DNA of 64,000 bases, taken from assembly GCF_000413935.1 (NCBI RefSeq), contig NZ_KE340379.1, positions 576,595 through 640,594 of the forward strand, read 5' to 3'. Origin of the DNA: Acinetobacter colistiniresistens (lineage in GTDB: Bacteria > Pseudomonadota > Gammaproteobacteria > Pseudomonadales > Moraxellaceae). Within the stretch, counting starts at the first letter, position 1. Each line of letters begins with the position of its first letter. Positions 34,641-44,808 of the stretch are shown one piece after another. The translations under genes were made by a program, and so were the position numbers. A model generated the notes under the pieces. That model searched no databases, was not told the origin of the DNA, and saw nothing but the letters and a program-made list of their open reading frames with translations.

Positions 34641-36064
34641 TGATGAAGAAAATTTTAGCCACACTCATCGCTTGCTTTATCTTGGTTGGTTTGGTGGTGG
34701 TTTTTTATTGGCGTGATATCCAATATCAACCAGAATCTGCTGATTTAATTAATTATTTCCTTATCTTACCCGTTGTAATTACCTTGGTGTTGCTGTCACC
34801 CTGGCTGCTTTATAAGACATATCAACATTATAAAGAGAAAAAACAACGTGCTTTGCAGGCTGAACAAGAGCAAGAGCAGCATTCAACTGAATTACAACCG
34901 CCAGTTTTAGAAAGTAAATGGTTAGCACTGAATCTCTATGCGGCAGGTGCATATAGCGCTTTGGGTGAAAATGATTCGATTCTTGATGGAATTAAGCAGT
35001 TTAGCAGTCCGCAGTTAGATCAAGATCTGGTGAATTTTCATGGGATACCGATTCTCTCTTATCGAATTGAAGAGCTTGATCAACGAGTTCAAAGTACGGA
35101 TGAGGAAGAATTGCAATTCCTATCGGTTCGACAGCAGCGCATTATGGCGCTGATTCACCATCAGATTGAACAGCACACAGAGCTTTTAGCATTGATTTCT
35201 GATCACTTAAAGCGTTCAAGTCTGTTTTATGAAAGCCAGAATTTACATGAATACCGTATGCATCCTGCATGGATTGATCCAACTTTTTCAGGGGATGAAG
35301 AGCGTGAAGCGCTTCAGGTGGAGCAGATCTATCGTTTAGATAAGCTAAATCTGCACATTTTATTATCTGAAGATGTTGTACATACCTGGAATGACCAGAG
35401 TAGTAATGAAAGTATTCAGGCCATTTTTTACGATCTCGGTATGATTCCGCAAAAGTTCCATATTGAATATCACTACCTCAGTGCGGCTTCAACAGAGCAG
35501 CATCTGCTTGAATTGCTCGATCGGATTCAGAATCAAGCCCATGAAATTTCATTGGTGATTGCGGCAGATTCAGAGATAGACCAAGAAGTTATTGATGAAA
35601 AGTCTTGGGGAGCGAGGGCTTATATCCCTGCGGAATTTGTCAGCAGTAGTTGCTTAGCGCATCCAGCAGTTCAGTTGGAACAGTTACAGCCTGAAAAGAC
35701 CTTTAAGTTGGTGAGCAACCAAAATAATCTCGATCAAATTTTCAAAGAGCTCAAGCTTGATGATTTACCTCAGTATCAAGCAGAAGAACCTTTTGTATTG
35801 GTGGTTGAGGATAGTACGGATGTAAAAGTGGCCAAAAAATTGGAACAGTTTTTTAAGCAAAGTCCAGTTGAGGCACATCATTACTTGTACTGTAAACCTA
35901 TTTTTGGGCATAGCCAAAACGTAGCAAAACTTTTTGGAATAATGTTGGGGGCGCATTTTTCTGAGTCACATGTTGCCTTTGTTTATGGACACAATTTACA
36001 AGCATTTATCCAAGCTGTTCCTGAGATCATGCAAGATCAGGAAAGTGTAGCAATTGCTGATTAA
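34640..36064 (+). CDS. T6SS-locus membrane protein of unknown function
   Basis: 474 residues; ATG at 34640 overlaps the tssG stop, with a second ATG at 34643. Two membrane helices at the N-terminus (ILATLIACFILVGLVVVFYW and NYFLILPVVITLVLLSPWLL) are followed by a ~400-residue soluble region. That region has a charged coiled-coil-like stretch (YKEKKQRALQAEQEQEQ) and alpha/beta segments such as ISLVIAADSEIDQEVIDE and HVAFVYGHNLQAFIQAVPEI. No known enzyme motif is seen. It is co-encoded between tssG and tssM, so a role at the membrane complex is likely; it corresponds to a genus-specific gene of Acinetobacter T6SS loci that I cannot name with certainty. Confidence 0.75.
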   Translation: MMKKILATLIACFILVGLVVVFYWRDIQYQPESADLINYFLILPVVITLVLLSPWLLYKTYQHYKEKKQRALQAEQEQEQHSTELQPPVLESKWLALNLYAAGAYSALGENDSILDGIKQFSSPQLDQDLVNFHGIPILSYRIEELDQRVQSTDEEELQFLSVRQQRIMALIHHQIEQHTELLALISDHLKRSSLFYESQNLHEYRMHPAWIDPTFSGDEEREALQVEQIYRLDKLNLHILLSEDVVHTWNDQSSNESIQAIFYDLGMIPQKFHIEYHYLSAASTEQHLLELLDRIQNQAHEISLVIAADSEIDQEVIDEKSWGARAYIPAEFVSSSCLAHPAVQLEQLQPEKTFKLVSNQNNLDQIFKELKLDDLPQYQAEEPFVLVVEDSTDVKVAKKLEQFFKQSPVEAHHYLYCKPIFGHSQNVAKLFGIMLGAHFSESHVAFVYGHNLQAFIQAVPEIMQDQESVAIAD

Positions 36065-36092
36065 TTAACTTTATTAAGAATTCGAGAACTCA

Positions 36093-39000
36093 ATGTATAT
36101 CATTTTAGGTTATCTGTGGCAGTACATCACGAATCCTAAAGCTATTATTGCTTTATCCTTATTCGTTGCACTGATTTCTTCATATTCGTCTATTCCTCGG
36201 CATATCTTTTGGGCATTGGCGGCGACCTATGCATTGGGTTTAATCGTTTATGGGATTTATTGGCTGATTCAAAGAAAACGTCATGCCGAACAAGGTGAGG
36301 AACTTGCCAATGCCATCGAGCAAGATAGCCAAGCGGAATATGGTCAGCACAAAGACAAAGCCGAACTACAGTTAATTCAGCAGCAGATGAAAGAATCAAT
36401 TCAATTGATTCGTAAATCCAAATTGGGTGATAAAAAGGGCAATGCGGCTTTATACGAATTACCATGGTATATGGTGATTGGTAACCCTGCAGCGGGTAAG
36501 AGTTCTGCAATTTATAATTCTGGCTTGAAGTTCCCATTTGAAGAAACACATCAGAAAATGGTTTCGGCGGGCTTAAGTGGCACCCGTAACTGTGACTGGT
36601 TCTTTTCAACTGAGGGCATTTTGCTGGACACCGCTGGGCGTTATTCGGTGTATTCAGAAGATCATTCTGAATGGTTGGGTTTTTTAAATATTTTAAAGAA
36701 AAACCGTTCTAAAGCGCCTGTTAATGGCCTGATTTTGATCGTGAGTATTGCTGAGCTAATCAGCCAAAGTCCTGAAAACTCTTTGAAACTGGCAAAAAAT
36801 TTGCGCGCCCGAATTCAGGATTTAACCGAAAAACTGGAAGTGGTGGTTCCTGTCTATCTGGTTTTTTCTAAAATGGATTTGATTGCAGGCTTTACCGAAT
36901 TTTTTGATTGCTATGAGTCGCAAGAATACAATCAGGCTTGGGGTGCAACTTTACCCTATGAGCAGAATTCATCGCAGAATGCGGTTGAATTATTCGATAA
37001 GCATTACAGCATTTTGTATGACGGTTTAAAGAGTGTCAGTACTACACACTTGAGCCGCCGTCATTCACAGAATATTTCTCCAAGTGTGATGACGTTCCCA
37101 TTGGAGTTCAAAACTTTAAAGCCAGCATTGAAAAGCTTTATTGGCACTTTGTTTGAAGATAATCCATATCAGTTCCAGCCCGTTTTTAGAGGTTTCTATT
37201 TCACCAGTGCTTTACAAGAAGGTGTGATTGAAAGCCCAATGACGGAAAACATTGCACAAGAATTTCAACTCCAGCAAATTCCGGGGAATGGTCAGGAAGG
37301 AGGGAATTTTTCTGTTGCACCGAATCATGGTTATTTCTTACAGGGCTTATTCTCCAATGTTATTTTGAGAGATAAAGATCTGGTCAAGCAACACATCAAT
37401 CCAGCGAAAAAACGTCAGCGTTATATCGCCTTTATTGCTGCATTGGTGGGTGTCTCTCTGGTACTTGGGGTTTGGGTCTGGTCTTATCGCAATAACCAAC
37501 AGTTGATTGCCGATGTGCAGGCTGATTTAGATAAAGTGGTGCATTTAGAGAAAGCCTCTGGACAGCAATTATCAACCCAGCTTGAAGCTTTATTGATTTT
37601 ACAAGAACGGTTACAGCAGTTGGATCAGTTCGATGAAAATCGCCCACTGAAATTTAGCTTTGGTCTATATCAGGGCAACCAGTTACGCGAAAGTTTAAAA
37701 GCTGAATACCTCAAAGGCATCAAGCAAATTGTTTTGACCCCAACACAGCAAAATATTGCGCAATATTTACAGCGTGTTAAAAATAACGAGGCGACTTTAA
37801 AAGCCAATCACGTCAATGTTGAAATCAAACAAGTTGCGAAAACACAGCAGTATTTAGAGCCTTCAGATAGCAATCCACAAGACGCTTATAATGCATTAAA
37901 AGCCTACTTGATGATGAGTAATCATGAATATATGGATACCAGTCATTTAAGTGATCAGGTTTCTCGTTTCTGGCGTTCTTGGCTGGATGCCAATCGTGGT
38001 CAAATGCCGCGTGGCGAAATGATTCAGGATGCAGAGAAGATTCTCTCTTATGCCATGACTTTGGCCAATCAAGACGGTTTCCCTGTACTTGAAACAGATG
38101 CTCAGGTGGTTGACCAAACTCGCCAAGTTTTATTGTCAGTGATTCGTGGTATGCCTGCGCGTGATCGCGTCTATAACGAAATCAAGATGCGTGCAGCAGT
38201 GCGCTTTCCAGCAGTGACAGTTGGACAGATTGTCGGGGAGCAAAACCGAGCGATTGTACTGGGCAGCTACGCATTACCTGGTGTCTTTACCCAAAAAGCA
38301 TGGGATGAGTATGTTGAAAAAGCAATTGAGGAAGCAGCGAATAAACCAACAGACAGCAAAGATTGGGTGCTGAATAGTCGCCAATCTGATGACTTAACTT
38401 TCTCAGGTAGTCCTGAACAGATTCGTAAGCAATTAGTGGCCTTGTATAAGCAAGAATATGTGACGGAATGGAAGAAATTTCTGAACGGTATTTATTATGC
38501 CAAGGCTGATCAGTTCACTCAGCAAGTGAAGAGTATTGATATTCTGGGTGAACCACAAAACTCACCAATTCGAACCCTGTTACAGCGTATTGCAATTGAA
38601 ACCAACTGGGATAATCCAATCGTACAGGCTGAACTTGCGGTTCCTGAAAAAGGTTTTGTGGCGTGGTTCAAACGCAAAGTACTGAACAATTCAGATGATA
38701 AGGCCGCAGCTCAGGCGGTGAACAAGGCTCAAGGGGCAATTTCTCAAGAATATCAAATGTTCTATCAACTGGTACGTAAGCGTGATGATTTACAGGATAA
38801 ATCATTATTTGATGAGTACATGAACAATCTGGCACAAGTACGCAGTAAGTTTAATGATTTGAAAACTGCAGGTGAAATTGGCCCAAGTGCCATGGCATTG
38901 GTTAAACAGACCATCAATGATCAGACGTCTGTGTTTAATACCACACAGAAATATGTGGATGAGAAAATGATGGTGGGTCTGAAGGATACCGATCAACAGT

Positions 39001-39905
39001 TATTACAGAAATTGTTAATGACACCACTGACACAATCTTTTGCCAGCTTGATTGCGCCAACCCAAGATGAGCTCAATAAATTGTGGGGGATTCAGGCCTA
39101 TCAACCTTTCAAAACCAATTTAAGCCAAAAATATCCATTTAACGCAGGTGTGACCCTACAAGCGACCAGCAATGAAATTGGTCAAATCTTTGGTGAAACG
39201 GGTAGCATCGCACGCTTTGTGAAAGAAGCATTAGATCCATTTGTGATTCGTCGTGGTTATGTCTTAACCTCGAAAACATGGAAGGACTTAGGGATTAGCT
39301 TGAATCCACAATTTGTCATGGCATTCCAGCAATATGTGGCACCAATCAATGGCATGGCGACAGGCAGTCTAGATCAACCTGCGGCTGCACCGGTATCGAA
39401 TCAGTCCAACTTCCAGTTCTATCCATTGCCGAACCCACAATATCTGTCGTACACCATCGACATTGATGGTCAGCGTATGGTGTTTGAAAACGGAATCCAA
39501 CAGTGGGTGAACTTCGTTTGGCCAAATCAAGGTGCTATCCCGGGTGCACGAATTACTGCAGTGGACTTGGAAGGTAAAACCCATACCATTTTTGAAGAGC
39601 CAGGTGAATACGGGATTAATCGTTTGATTGATGCGGCACAGCGCAAAGAACAAAATGGTAGTTTTGAAATGACTTGGACCAGCAAAGCTGAACCCTCTTT
39701 AACGCTGAAAGTAAACTTCCGACTGATTAGTGGCAACAGCTCGGGCAGTATTGGCTCTAGCCGAGGTTATGCAGGCTTACAACTGGTGGACAAAGTGGTC
39801 ACTGACAAAGCGGTACGTGTGGTTTCTGCGCAAGCAACGCCTGCCGCCACCGCCGCAGCGAAACCACCAACAACAGCGCCTGCACAGCCAGGAGTAACGC
39901 CGTAA
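36093..39905 (+). CDS. tssM: TssM (IcmF) T6SS membrane-complex protein
   Basis: 1270 residues. Two N-terminal helices, a cytoplasmic NTPase-like domain with Walker [10 protein letters not shown] (~135-145) and DTAGRYSVY, a third helix at ~450 ([19 protein letters not shown]), then a long periplasmic domain with the IcmF-related and C-terminal beta-domain segments ([19 protein letters not shown], then [15 protein letters not shown]). The tail is Ala/Pro/Thr-rich ([18 protein letters not shown]). TssM forms the trans-envelope core with TssL. Full length and intact. Confidence 0.95.
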   Translation: MYIILGYLWQYITNPKAIIALSLFVALISSYSSIPRHIFWALAATYALGLIVYGIYWLIQRKRHAEQGEELANAIEQDSQAEYGQHKDKAELQLIQQQMKESIQLIRKSKLGDKKGNAALYELPWYMVIGNPAAGKSSAIYNSGLKFPFEETHQKMVSAGLSGTRNCDWFFSTEGILLDTAGRYSVYSEDHSEWLGFLNILKKNRSKAPVNGLILIVSIAELISQSPENSLKLAKNLRARIQDLTEKLEVVVPVYLVFSKMDLIAGFTEFFDCYESQEYNQAWGATLPYEQNSSQNAVELFDKHYSILYDGLKSVSTTHLSRRHSQNISPSVMTFPLEFKTLKPALKSFIGTLFEDNPYQFQPVFRGFYFTSALQEGVIESPMTENIAQEFQLQQIPGNGQEGGNFSVAPNHGYFLQGLFSNVILRDKDLVKQHINPAKKRQRYIAFIAALVGVSLVLGVWVWSYRNNQQLIADVQADLDKVVHLEKASGQQLSTQLEALLILQERLQQLDQFDENRPLKFSFGLYQGNQLRESLKAEYLKGIKQIVLTPTQQNIAQYLQRVKNNEATLKANHVNVEIKQVAKTQQYLEPSDSNPQDAYNALKAYLMMSNHEYMDTSHLSDQVSRFWRSWLDANRGQMPRGEMIQDAEKILSYAMTLANQDGFPVLETDAQVVDQTRQVLLSVIRGMPARDRVYNEIKMRAAVRFPAVTVGQIVGEQNRAIVLGSYALPGVFTQKAWDEYVEKAIEEAANKPTDSKDWVLNSRQSDDLTFSGSPEQIRKQLVALYKQEYVTEWKKFLNGIYYAKADQFTQQVKSIDILGEPQNSPIRTLLQRIAIETNWDNPIVQAELAVPEKGFVAWFKRKVLNNSDDKAAAQAVNKAQGAISQEYQMFYQLVRKRDDLQDKSLFDEYMNNLAQVRSKFNDLKTAGEIGPSAMALVKQTINDQTSVFNTTQKYVDEKMMVGLKDTDQQLLQKLLMTPLTQSFASLIAPTQDELNKLWGIQAYQPFKTNLSQKYPFNAGVTLQATSNEIGQIFGETGSIARFVKEALDPFVIRRGYVLTSKTWKDLGISLNPQFVMAFQQYVAPINGMATGSLDQPAAAPVSNQSNFQFYPLPNPQYLSYTIDIDGQRMVFENGIQQWVNFVWPNQGAIPGARITAVDLEGKTHTIFEEPGEYGINRLIDAAQRKEQNGSFEMTWTSKAEPSLTLKVNFRLISGNSSGSIGSSRGYAGLQLVDKVVTDKAVRVVSAQATPAATAAAKPPTTAPAQPGVTP

Positions 39906-39942
39906 TGTTAGGGATGATCTGGGAACAGCAGGAGGCACTTGG

Positions 39943-40902
39943 ATGCAACAAGTAAGGACAACACCTTTGTATTATGGAAAGACACCCGCTCGCGGGGACT
40001 TTCTGAAATCTAAAGGACAGTATGCATTAATTCAGGTGTTGGATCAGTGGATTACGGAAGCACTTGAACATGCGATGCGTGCGCCTGACTTTAAACAGCG
40101 TTATGAGTCTTTGCCAGCACTGGATTTCTTTATTGCCAATCCGGCTGAACCGATGTTTTTGGCTGCCAACCTGATTGCAAGTCAAGACAGCTCAGGGCGT
40201 GCATTTCCAATGGTACTGAGTCAGTTGCTTGAAGTTGAGCAGCCTTATCAAAATTTATTATTGGCCCCGTTTTACTACAAATCGGTATTGGTCGATTTAT
40301 TTCAGCGCAATCGGGTATTACGCAGTATTCGTGATACCAATATTATGTTGGAGAAGCTGAATAACTTACCCAATGTGGTTCAGATTTTTAGCGCTGACGA
40401 ATGTCATGGTTTTTATGAAAACCACACCATGCATTCATTTGCCCAATTGATGAAAATCAATGTCTATGAATTGGCACAGAGCATGATCGGATTGGGGCTT
40501 TTGCTACAACCGATCTTAAAAAATGGCACCAGCCGTTTAAATAAAGTGCTGATTCTTCCGATCAATAATCCAATGTATTGCTACGAAATTGCAGCGTTCT
40601 GGGTCGGTATGGTTGGACGCTTCTTGGGCATTAACAATACAGAAATTCTGATTGGTATCTTGCATCGTGATGAGCCGATTTTATTCATTGGTTTCCAAGG
40701 TGCCGATATTATGGCACTCAGCGATATTTTTACACAAAACATGCAGAGCGAGCACTGGGTATCTTTAATCCAGGCACAATGGATTGATGCTTATCTCGAG
40801 CAGAATGCAGGGCTTGCCACACTCGAACAATCACTTTGTCAGCGTCAGTTGAGCCTTAATCAAGGTTTGAAGCTGTTCAGACAAACTTTTTTAGATGAAT
40901 GA
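39943..40902 (+). CDS. tagF: TagF, T6SS accessory/post-translational regulator
   Basis: 319 residues. The N-terminal longin-like TagF domain is recognised by [38 protein letters not shown] and [12 protein letters not shown]. In Pseudomonas TagF represses T6SS at the post-translational level. It begins 37 bp after tssM and its stop overlaps the next start (ATGA). Confidence 0.9.
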   Translation: MQQVRTTPLYYGKTPARGDFLKSKGQYALIQVLDQWITEALEHAMRAPDFKQRYESLPALDFFIANPAEPMFLAANLIASQDSSGRAFPMVLSQLLEVEQPYQNLLLAPFYYKSVLVDLFQRNRVLRSIRDTNIMLEKLNNLPNVVQIFSADECHGFYENHTMHSFAQLMKINVYELAQSMIGLGLLLQPILKNGTSRLNKVLILPINNPMYCYEIAAFWVGMVGRFLGINNTEILIGILHRDEPILFIGFQGADIMALSDIFTQNMQSEHWVSLIQAQWIDAYLEQNAGLATLEQSLCQRQLSLNQGLKLFRQTFLDE

Positions 40903-41672
40903 ATATGAGAAATAATCCGAAATCTATCTGGGTAAGTTTACTGTTTGGCTTATGTGTTTTAGGTCAAAGTCATCTGCTCCATGCTGCACCGATTGTGGTG
41001 GAAGGAGTGGTTCCGAATGAGGAGAGCAAGCAGGCGATCTTGGTGAAAATGCAGTCTGTCTATGGGGCAGATCAAGTCGTGGACAAAATTCAGGTACGTC
41101 CAGTGTCTGCGCCGAGTGGCTGGAGTGATTCAGTGACCCGTGTGATCACACCTGATTTGAAGAAGATTTCACAAGGTCAGTTGCGTGTGAGAGGCACTCA
41201 GGTTGATTTAACCGGTAAGATGACTGATCCGAATCAGATTCAACCGACCACAAGCAGTTTTCAGGCTTTGGTACAGCAACCGTATCGTTTTAATGCACAA
41301 CTTTCAGTGAATCAGGCGGAGCAGAAAATTATTGATGATGCTTTGAAAAATCGGATCATTGAATTTGAATCAGGCAGTGCAATCTTGACGGATGCAGGCA
41401 AGAAAATTCTGGATGAAATGGCTGTTGCGCTGAATAAAGTGGGTGCCAAGAAAGTGAAAATTATTGGCCATACTGATAGTTCAGGTGATGCCAATAAAAA
41501 TACCGTATTGAGTCAAGAACGTGCTGTTGCGGTGCAAAGTTATTTAGTTGGTAAGAATATTGCCGCAGATCGTTTAAGTACTGAAGGTAAAGGCTCTAGC
41601 CAGCCCGTTGCAGACAATGCAACTGCTGATGGTCGTCGGAAAAACCGTCGAATTGAATTTGAAGTGCTTTAG
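40899..41672 (+). CDS. tagN: OmpA-family peptidoglycan-binding protein of the T6SS (TagN-like)
   Basis: 257 residues with a signal peptide ([20 protein letters not shown]), a short N-terminal BON-like region (~32-140) and a C-terminal OmpA domain: [47 protein letters not shown] and [13 protein letters not shown]. The Asp/Arg pair for diaminopimelate binding is present. Because TssL here lacks its own OmpA domain, this protein is the likely cell-wall anchor of the apparatus. Confidence 0.85.
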   Translation: MNMRNNPKSIWVSLLFGLCVLGQSHLLHAAPIVVEGVVPNEESKQAILVKMQSVYGADQVVDKIQVRPVSAPSGWSDSVTRVITPDLKKISQGQLRVRGTQVDLTGKMTDPNQIQPTTSSFQALVQQPYRFNAQLSVNQAEQKIIDDALKNRIIEFESGSAILTDAGKKILDEMAVALNKVGAKKVKIIGHTDSSGDANKNTVLSQERAVAVQSYLVGKNIAADRLSTEGKGSSQPVADNATADGRRKNRRIEFEVL

Positions 41673-41706
41673 TTAAATTAAAAATCTAAATGCGAGGGAT
41701 GTGATT

Positions 41707-41970
41707 ATGGCAACACCTTATATTGTTGTCGGTTGTCCAACCACAGGTGGTGGACAAGTGATTAGTGGCAACAGTAGTTTTCTCATCGAAGGGATTCCGA
41801 TTGCCTGTGTGGGTGATAAGGCAACCTGCCCAAAGCATAAAACTGTAGCAACAATTGTGGCAGGCGACCCGAATATGCAAGTCATGGGTAAAGCCGCGGC
41901 CAGAGTCAATGACCCATTGTCTTGCGGTTGTAAACTGTTACCGAAACAGAATTTAGCTGTTAAAGGGTAA
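41707..41970 (+). CDS. PAAR-domain spike-tip protein
   Basis: 87 residues from ATG 41707 (MATPYIVVGCPTTGGG), with GAGGG 11 bases upstream; an in-frame GTG is at 41701. Pro-Ala-Ala-Arg repeats are degenerate, but the pattern is typical: GGQVISGNSSFLIEGIPIAC, GDKATCPKHKTVATIVAGDP and KAAARVNDPLSCGCKLLP, with Cys/His zinc ligands. It has no toxin extension. It is the last T6SS gene in the window; no vgrG, tssA or tssH follows. Confidence 0.88.
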   Translation: MATPYIVVGCPTTGGGQVISGNSSFLIEGIPIACVGDKATCPKHKTVATIVAGDPNMQVMGKAAARVNDPLSCGCKLLPKQNLAVKG

Positions 41971-42070
41971 ATTACAGTTCAATCCTATTGTGTATACAAA
42001 AAGCTTTGGCATATCTTTTGCTGAAACAGAAATAGGGTAGCGATCTTGGCTATCTTTAGAGATAGACAAA

Positions 42071-42118
42071 GGCATCTATTCAGCATCATTCAGTTGGTGT
42101 TTGGATAGGTGCCTTTTT
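42071..42118 (+). terminator. Imperfect stem-loop terminator after the T6SS operon
   Basis: GGCATCTATTC pairs imperfectly with GGATAGGTGCC across a 21-base loop, followed by five T. It is weaker than the other terminators in the window but in the right place. Confidence 0.55.
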
Positions 42119-42362
42119 ATTTTGGAAAGCAAAATACGGCTAATCACTATATTTTTCGGCAAATAACGATTGAGTGAATGTTTGATCTATCGCTTATATC
42201 GGAATTTATATGGAGATGCACTAAATTAGCGGGAAACTGTTTTTTTGCACCAAATAATGATCTTGATGTCAATTGTTAGATCATTGTGTTTCTATATAAA
42301 CAGATGATGAATTAAGGATAGCAAGACTAGCGAATTGTTATTTTTCGTGTATCTTTATTAGG

Positions 42363-42386
42363 CGATATATTTTTAAAAACATATCG
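42363..42386. promoter_or_regulatory. ModE-like palindrome upstream of modA
   Basis: CGATAT (42363-42368) and ATATCG (42381-42386) flank an AT-rich centre that is itself nearly symmetric (ATTTTTAAAAAC). ModE boxes have CG-TATATA half-sites around a short spacer, and this lies 18 bp before the modA start, where a repressor would block initiation. No modE gene is in the window. Confidence 0.45.
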
Positions 42387-42404
42387 AAATTTGAGGACGA
42401 CATA

Positions 42405-43175
42405 ATGCCAACAATGATGAAAAAAACGTACCTATACACTGTCGCTTTCGGGGCGAGTTTATTGATTCAGACACATACCTTTGCTGCAGATGCTGTGACT
42501 GTTTATGCAGCAGCAAGTCTGACCAATGCAGTGAATGAACTTGATACAATCTACGAGCAAAAAAATAAAACCGAGGTCAAAACCTCGTATGCAGGTTCTT
42601 CAACTTTAGCCAAGCAAATTGAAGCAGGGGCACCAGCAGATGTATTTATGTCTGCCGATGTGCAATGGATGGATTATTTACAGAATAAACAGCTGGTTGC
42701 AGCAGCAGATCGGATTAATTTATTAGGCAATCGTTTGGTTGTGATTACGCCTAAAGATCACCCCATTAAGTTGAAAATGGATAAGAATTTTGACCCGACC
42801 AAGGTCATTCAAGGCAAGCTCTGTACAGGGGATACCAAAAGTGTACCTGTTGGAAAATATGCCAAACAGGCTTTGACATCATTGGGTTGGTGGGACAAAG
42901 TTGCCCCAAAGTTGGTTGAAACTGAAGATGTACGTGCAGCTCTCAACTTTGTTGCCCGTGGTGAGTGTCAGGTCGGAATCGTCTATGCAACCGATGCAGC
43001 AATCAGTAAAGATGTGGTAGTGGCAGGCGTATTCCCTGAAAATACTCATCCACCGATTATTTATCCAGTGGGTTTAACCAAGAAGAATGCAGAATCGATT
43101 AAATTCTATAAATTCCTGCAAAGTGGACAGGCCAAAACGATATTTAAAAAATATGGGTTTAGCGTGTTGCAGTAA
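42405..43175 (+). CDS. modA: ModA, molybdate-binding periplasmic protein
   Basis: 256 residues from ATG 42405, supported by GAGGA 7 bases upstream; signal peptide ends THTFAA. The mature protein starts VTVYAAASLTNAVNELD and has YAGSSTLAKQIEAGAPADVF, both oxyanion-binding segments of ModA, and GIVYATDAAISKD. It binds molybdate or tungstate and delivers it to ModBC. ModB follows 4 bp downstream. Confidence 0.93.
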   Translation: MPTMMKKTYLYTVAFGASLLIQTHTFAADAVTVYAAASLTNAVNELDTIYEQKNKTEVKTSYAGSSTLAKQIEAGAPADVFMSADVQWMDYLQNKQLVAAADRINLLGNRLVVITPKDHPIKLKMDKNFDPTKVIQGKLCTGDTKSVPVGKYAKQALTSLGWWDKVAPKLVETEDVRAALNFVARGECQVGIVYATDAAISKDVVVAGVFPENTHPPIIYPVGLTKKNAESIKFYKFLQSGQAKTIFKKYGFSVLQ

Positions 43176-43179
43176 TTGA

Positions 43180-43875
43180 ATGATGATCCTGAGCCCAGAA
43201 GAAATTGAAGTCCTCAAGCTATCCTGCAAAGTGGCAGCAGCATGTCTGCTGTTTAGCTTAATCCCTGCAACTGTAGTGGCTTGGATATTGGCCCGCAAAG
43301 AGTTTTGGGGCAAATCGCTGTTTGAGACTTTGGTATTCTTACCGTTGGTCTTACCACCAGTCGTGCCTGGTTACTTGTTGTTGCAGTTATTTGGTAACCG
43401 GGGGCTGTTAGGGCAGTATCTTGCGCCTTTGGGGATAGAGTTTGCCTTTAACTGGAAGGGAGCCGTGCTAGCGTCAGCAGTGATGGGTTTTCCTTTATTG
43501 GTGCAGTCGATTCGCTTGGCGATTGAACTGGTGGACCAACGTTTAGAACTGGCGGCGAAAACGCTAGGTGCATCCTCATTAGGTGCATTTATGCAGGTGA
43601 CATTACCATTGGCCAGCAGCGGTATTTTAATCGGCAGTATTTTATGTTTCTGTCGCAGTTTAGGGGAGTTCGGTGCCACCATTACCTTTGTTGGTAACAT
43701 TGCCAGTGAAACCCGAACGTTGCCCTTAGCAATGTATAGTTTGATGCAGCAGCCTGATACAGAAGCAGTGGTGTGGCGGCTAATTATCCTGTCTTTATCG
43801 GTGGCTTTCTTTGCCTTGTGGTTTGCACAGTGGTTTAACCGTTATCAAAAAAATAAGCGTGGATATTCAGTATGA
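43180..43875 (+). CDS. modB: ModB, molybdate ABC permease
   Basis: 231 residues, five or six membrane helices. The permease motif facing ModC is LAAKTLGASSLGAFMQVTLP, and LGEFGATITFVGNI is highly conserved in ModB. TLVFLPLVLPPVVPGYLL is the N-terminal family hallmark. The stop overlaps modC by four bases (ATGA). Confidence 0.93.
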   Translation: MMILSPEEIEVLKLSCKVAAACLLFSLIPATVVAWILARKEFWGKSLFETLVFLPLVLPPVVPGYLLLQLFGNRGLLGQYLAPLGIEFAFNWKGAVLASAVMGFPLLVQSIRLAIELVDQRLELAAKTLGASSLGAFMQVTLPLASSGILIGSILCFCRSLGEFGATITFVGNIASETRTLPLAMYSLMQQPDTEAVVWRLIILSLSVAFFALWFAQWFNRYQKNKRGYSV

Positions 43876-44489
43876 TGGACTGTCATATACAACTGCAACA
43901 AGGGCAATTTTGTCTGGATCAACATTTTCAATCCGACCAGCCTGTGATTGGTTTATTTGGGGCTTCAGGTTCAGGAAAAACCACGATATTACATAGTATC
44001 GCAGGCCTTATTCGTCCCCAATCAGGTTGGATTAAAATCCAGAATCAGACGTGGTTTGATCAAAGCCAGAAAATTAATCTCAGTACGCAACAGCGTCGAG
44101 TCGGTATGGTTTTTCAGGATGCCCAGCTTTTCCCTCATCAAAACGTCAAGCAGAATCTGGTCTTTGGATTCAAACACATTGCACCACAGCAACGCCAATT
44201 TGAAGTGGATTATATTATTGAGTTACTTAAATTAGAACATTTACTTGAACGCATGCCGATTAAGCTGTCAGGTGGTGAAAAACAGCGGGTGGCCTTGGGG
44301 CGAGCTTTGTTGTACTCGCCACAATTGCTGCTTTTAGATGAGCCATTGTCTGCATTGGATACGGCGCATAAAGCCGAGATCATTCCTTTTTTTCAACGCG
44401 TCAAACAAGATATTAAAATCCCGATGCTCTATGTCAGTCATGATAAGTCCGAGATTGAACAACTCACGGACGAAATCTGGTATTTATAG
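43872..44489 (+). CDS. modC: ModC, molybdate ABC ATPase lacking the TOBE domain
   Basis: 205 residues. Walker A GASGSGKTT, signature LSGGEKQRVALGRAL, Walker B LLLLDEPLSALD and the H-loop VSHDKSEIEQ are all present. Typical ModC is about 350 residues with C-terminal TOBE/MOP molybdate-binding repeats. Here the protein stops right after the nucleotide-binding domain. The frame after the stop does not resume a TOBE domain but overlaps the convergent dmeR-like gene by 6 bases, so the short form seems natural. Last gene of the operon. Confidence 0.9.
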   Translation: MMDCHIQLQQGQFCLDQHFQSDQPVIGLFGASGSGKTTILHSIAGLIRPQSGWIKIQNQTWFDQSQKINLSTQQRRVGMVFQDAQLFPHQNVKQNLVFGFKHIAPQQRQFEVDYIIELLKLEHLLERMPIKLSGGEKQRVALGRALLYSPQLLLLDEPLSALDTAHKAEIIPFFQRVKQDIKIPMLYVSHDKSEIEQLTDEIWYL

Positions 44490-44750
44490 ATAGCGTTGTA
44501 ATAAGGTGAAAAACTTTTCTACTTCTTCTTCATCCACATGATCAGCACCTTTTAATACATGTTCTTTTAGGTGTTGTTCGATCAATTGGTTCATTAAACC
44601 ATTCACCGCACCTTTGACTGCCGCAACCTGCTGTAGAACTTCTATGCAAGAACTTTCAGGATTTGTGAGCGATTTCTCGACTGCTGCGAACTGTCCTTGA
44701 ATCCGTTTAAGACGATTTAAAATTTTCTTATCTTGATGTAGGTGAGACAT
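44484..44750 (-). CDS. dmeR: RcnR/CsoR-family metal-responsive repressor (DmeR)
   Basis: 88 residues of four-helix CsoR/RcnR fold. The predicted Ni/Co ligands match RcnR positions exactly: His3, Cys35, His60 and His64 (counted from Met1). Lack of a second CsoR-type Cys argues against a copper sensor, and His64 argues against FrmR. It is divergent from the CDF exporter with only 58 bp between starts, holding a TACT-G-rich-AGTA operator. Nickel or cobalt binding would release the DNA and induce efflux. Confidence 0.88.
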   Translation of the reverse strand: MSHLHQDKKILNRLKRIQGQFAAVEKSLTNPESSCIEVLQQVAAVKGAVNGLMNQLIEQHLKEHVLKGADHVDEEEVEKFFTLLQRYL

Positions 44751-44775
44751 ACATTTTTTTTCCTAAAAAAATATA

Positions 44776-44789
44776 TACTAGGGGGAGTA
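44776..44789. promoter_or_regulatory. RcnR/DmeR-type operator
   Basis: TACT-AGGGGG-AGTA matches the RcnR-class consensus (TACT, six mostly G, AGTA). It is flanked by a larger dyad ATATACT / AGTATAT, in the centre of the divergent dmeR-dmeF promoter. Confidence 0.75.
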
Positions 44790-44808
44790 TATTGGAAGAC
44801 TAAAATAA

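Larger units (their letters stand above)
41971..42404. other. Spacer between T6SS locus and mod operon
   Basis: 434 bp without a gene. It contains a stem-loop terminator (GGCATCTATTC 42071-42081 / GGATAGGTGCC 42103-42113, then TTTTT) after the T6SS operon and, close to modA, the palindrome listed separately. Confidence 0.55.
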
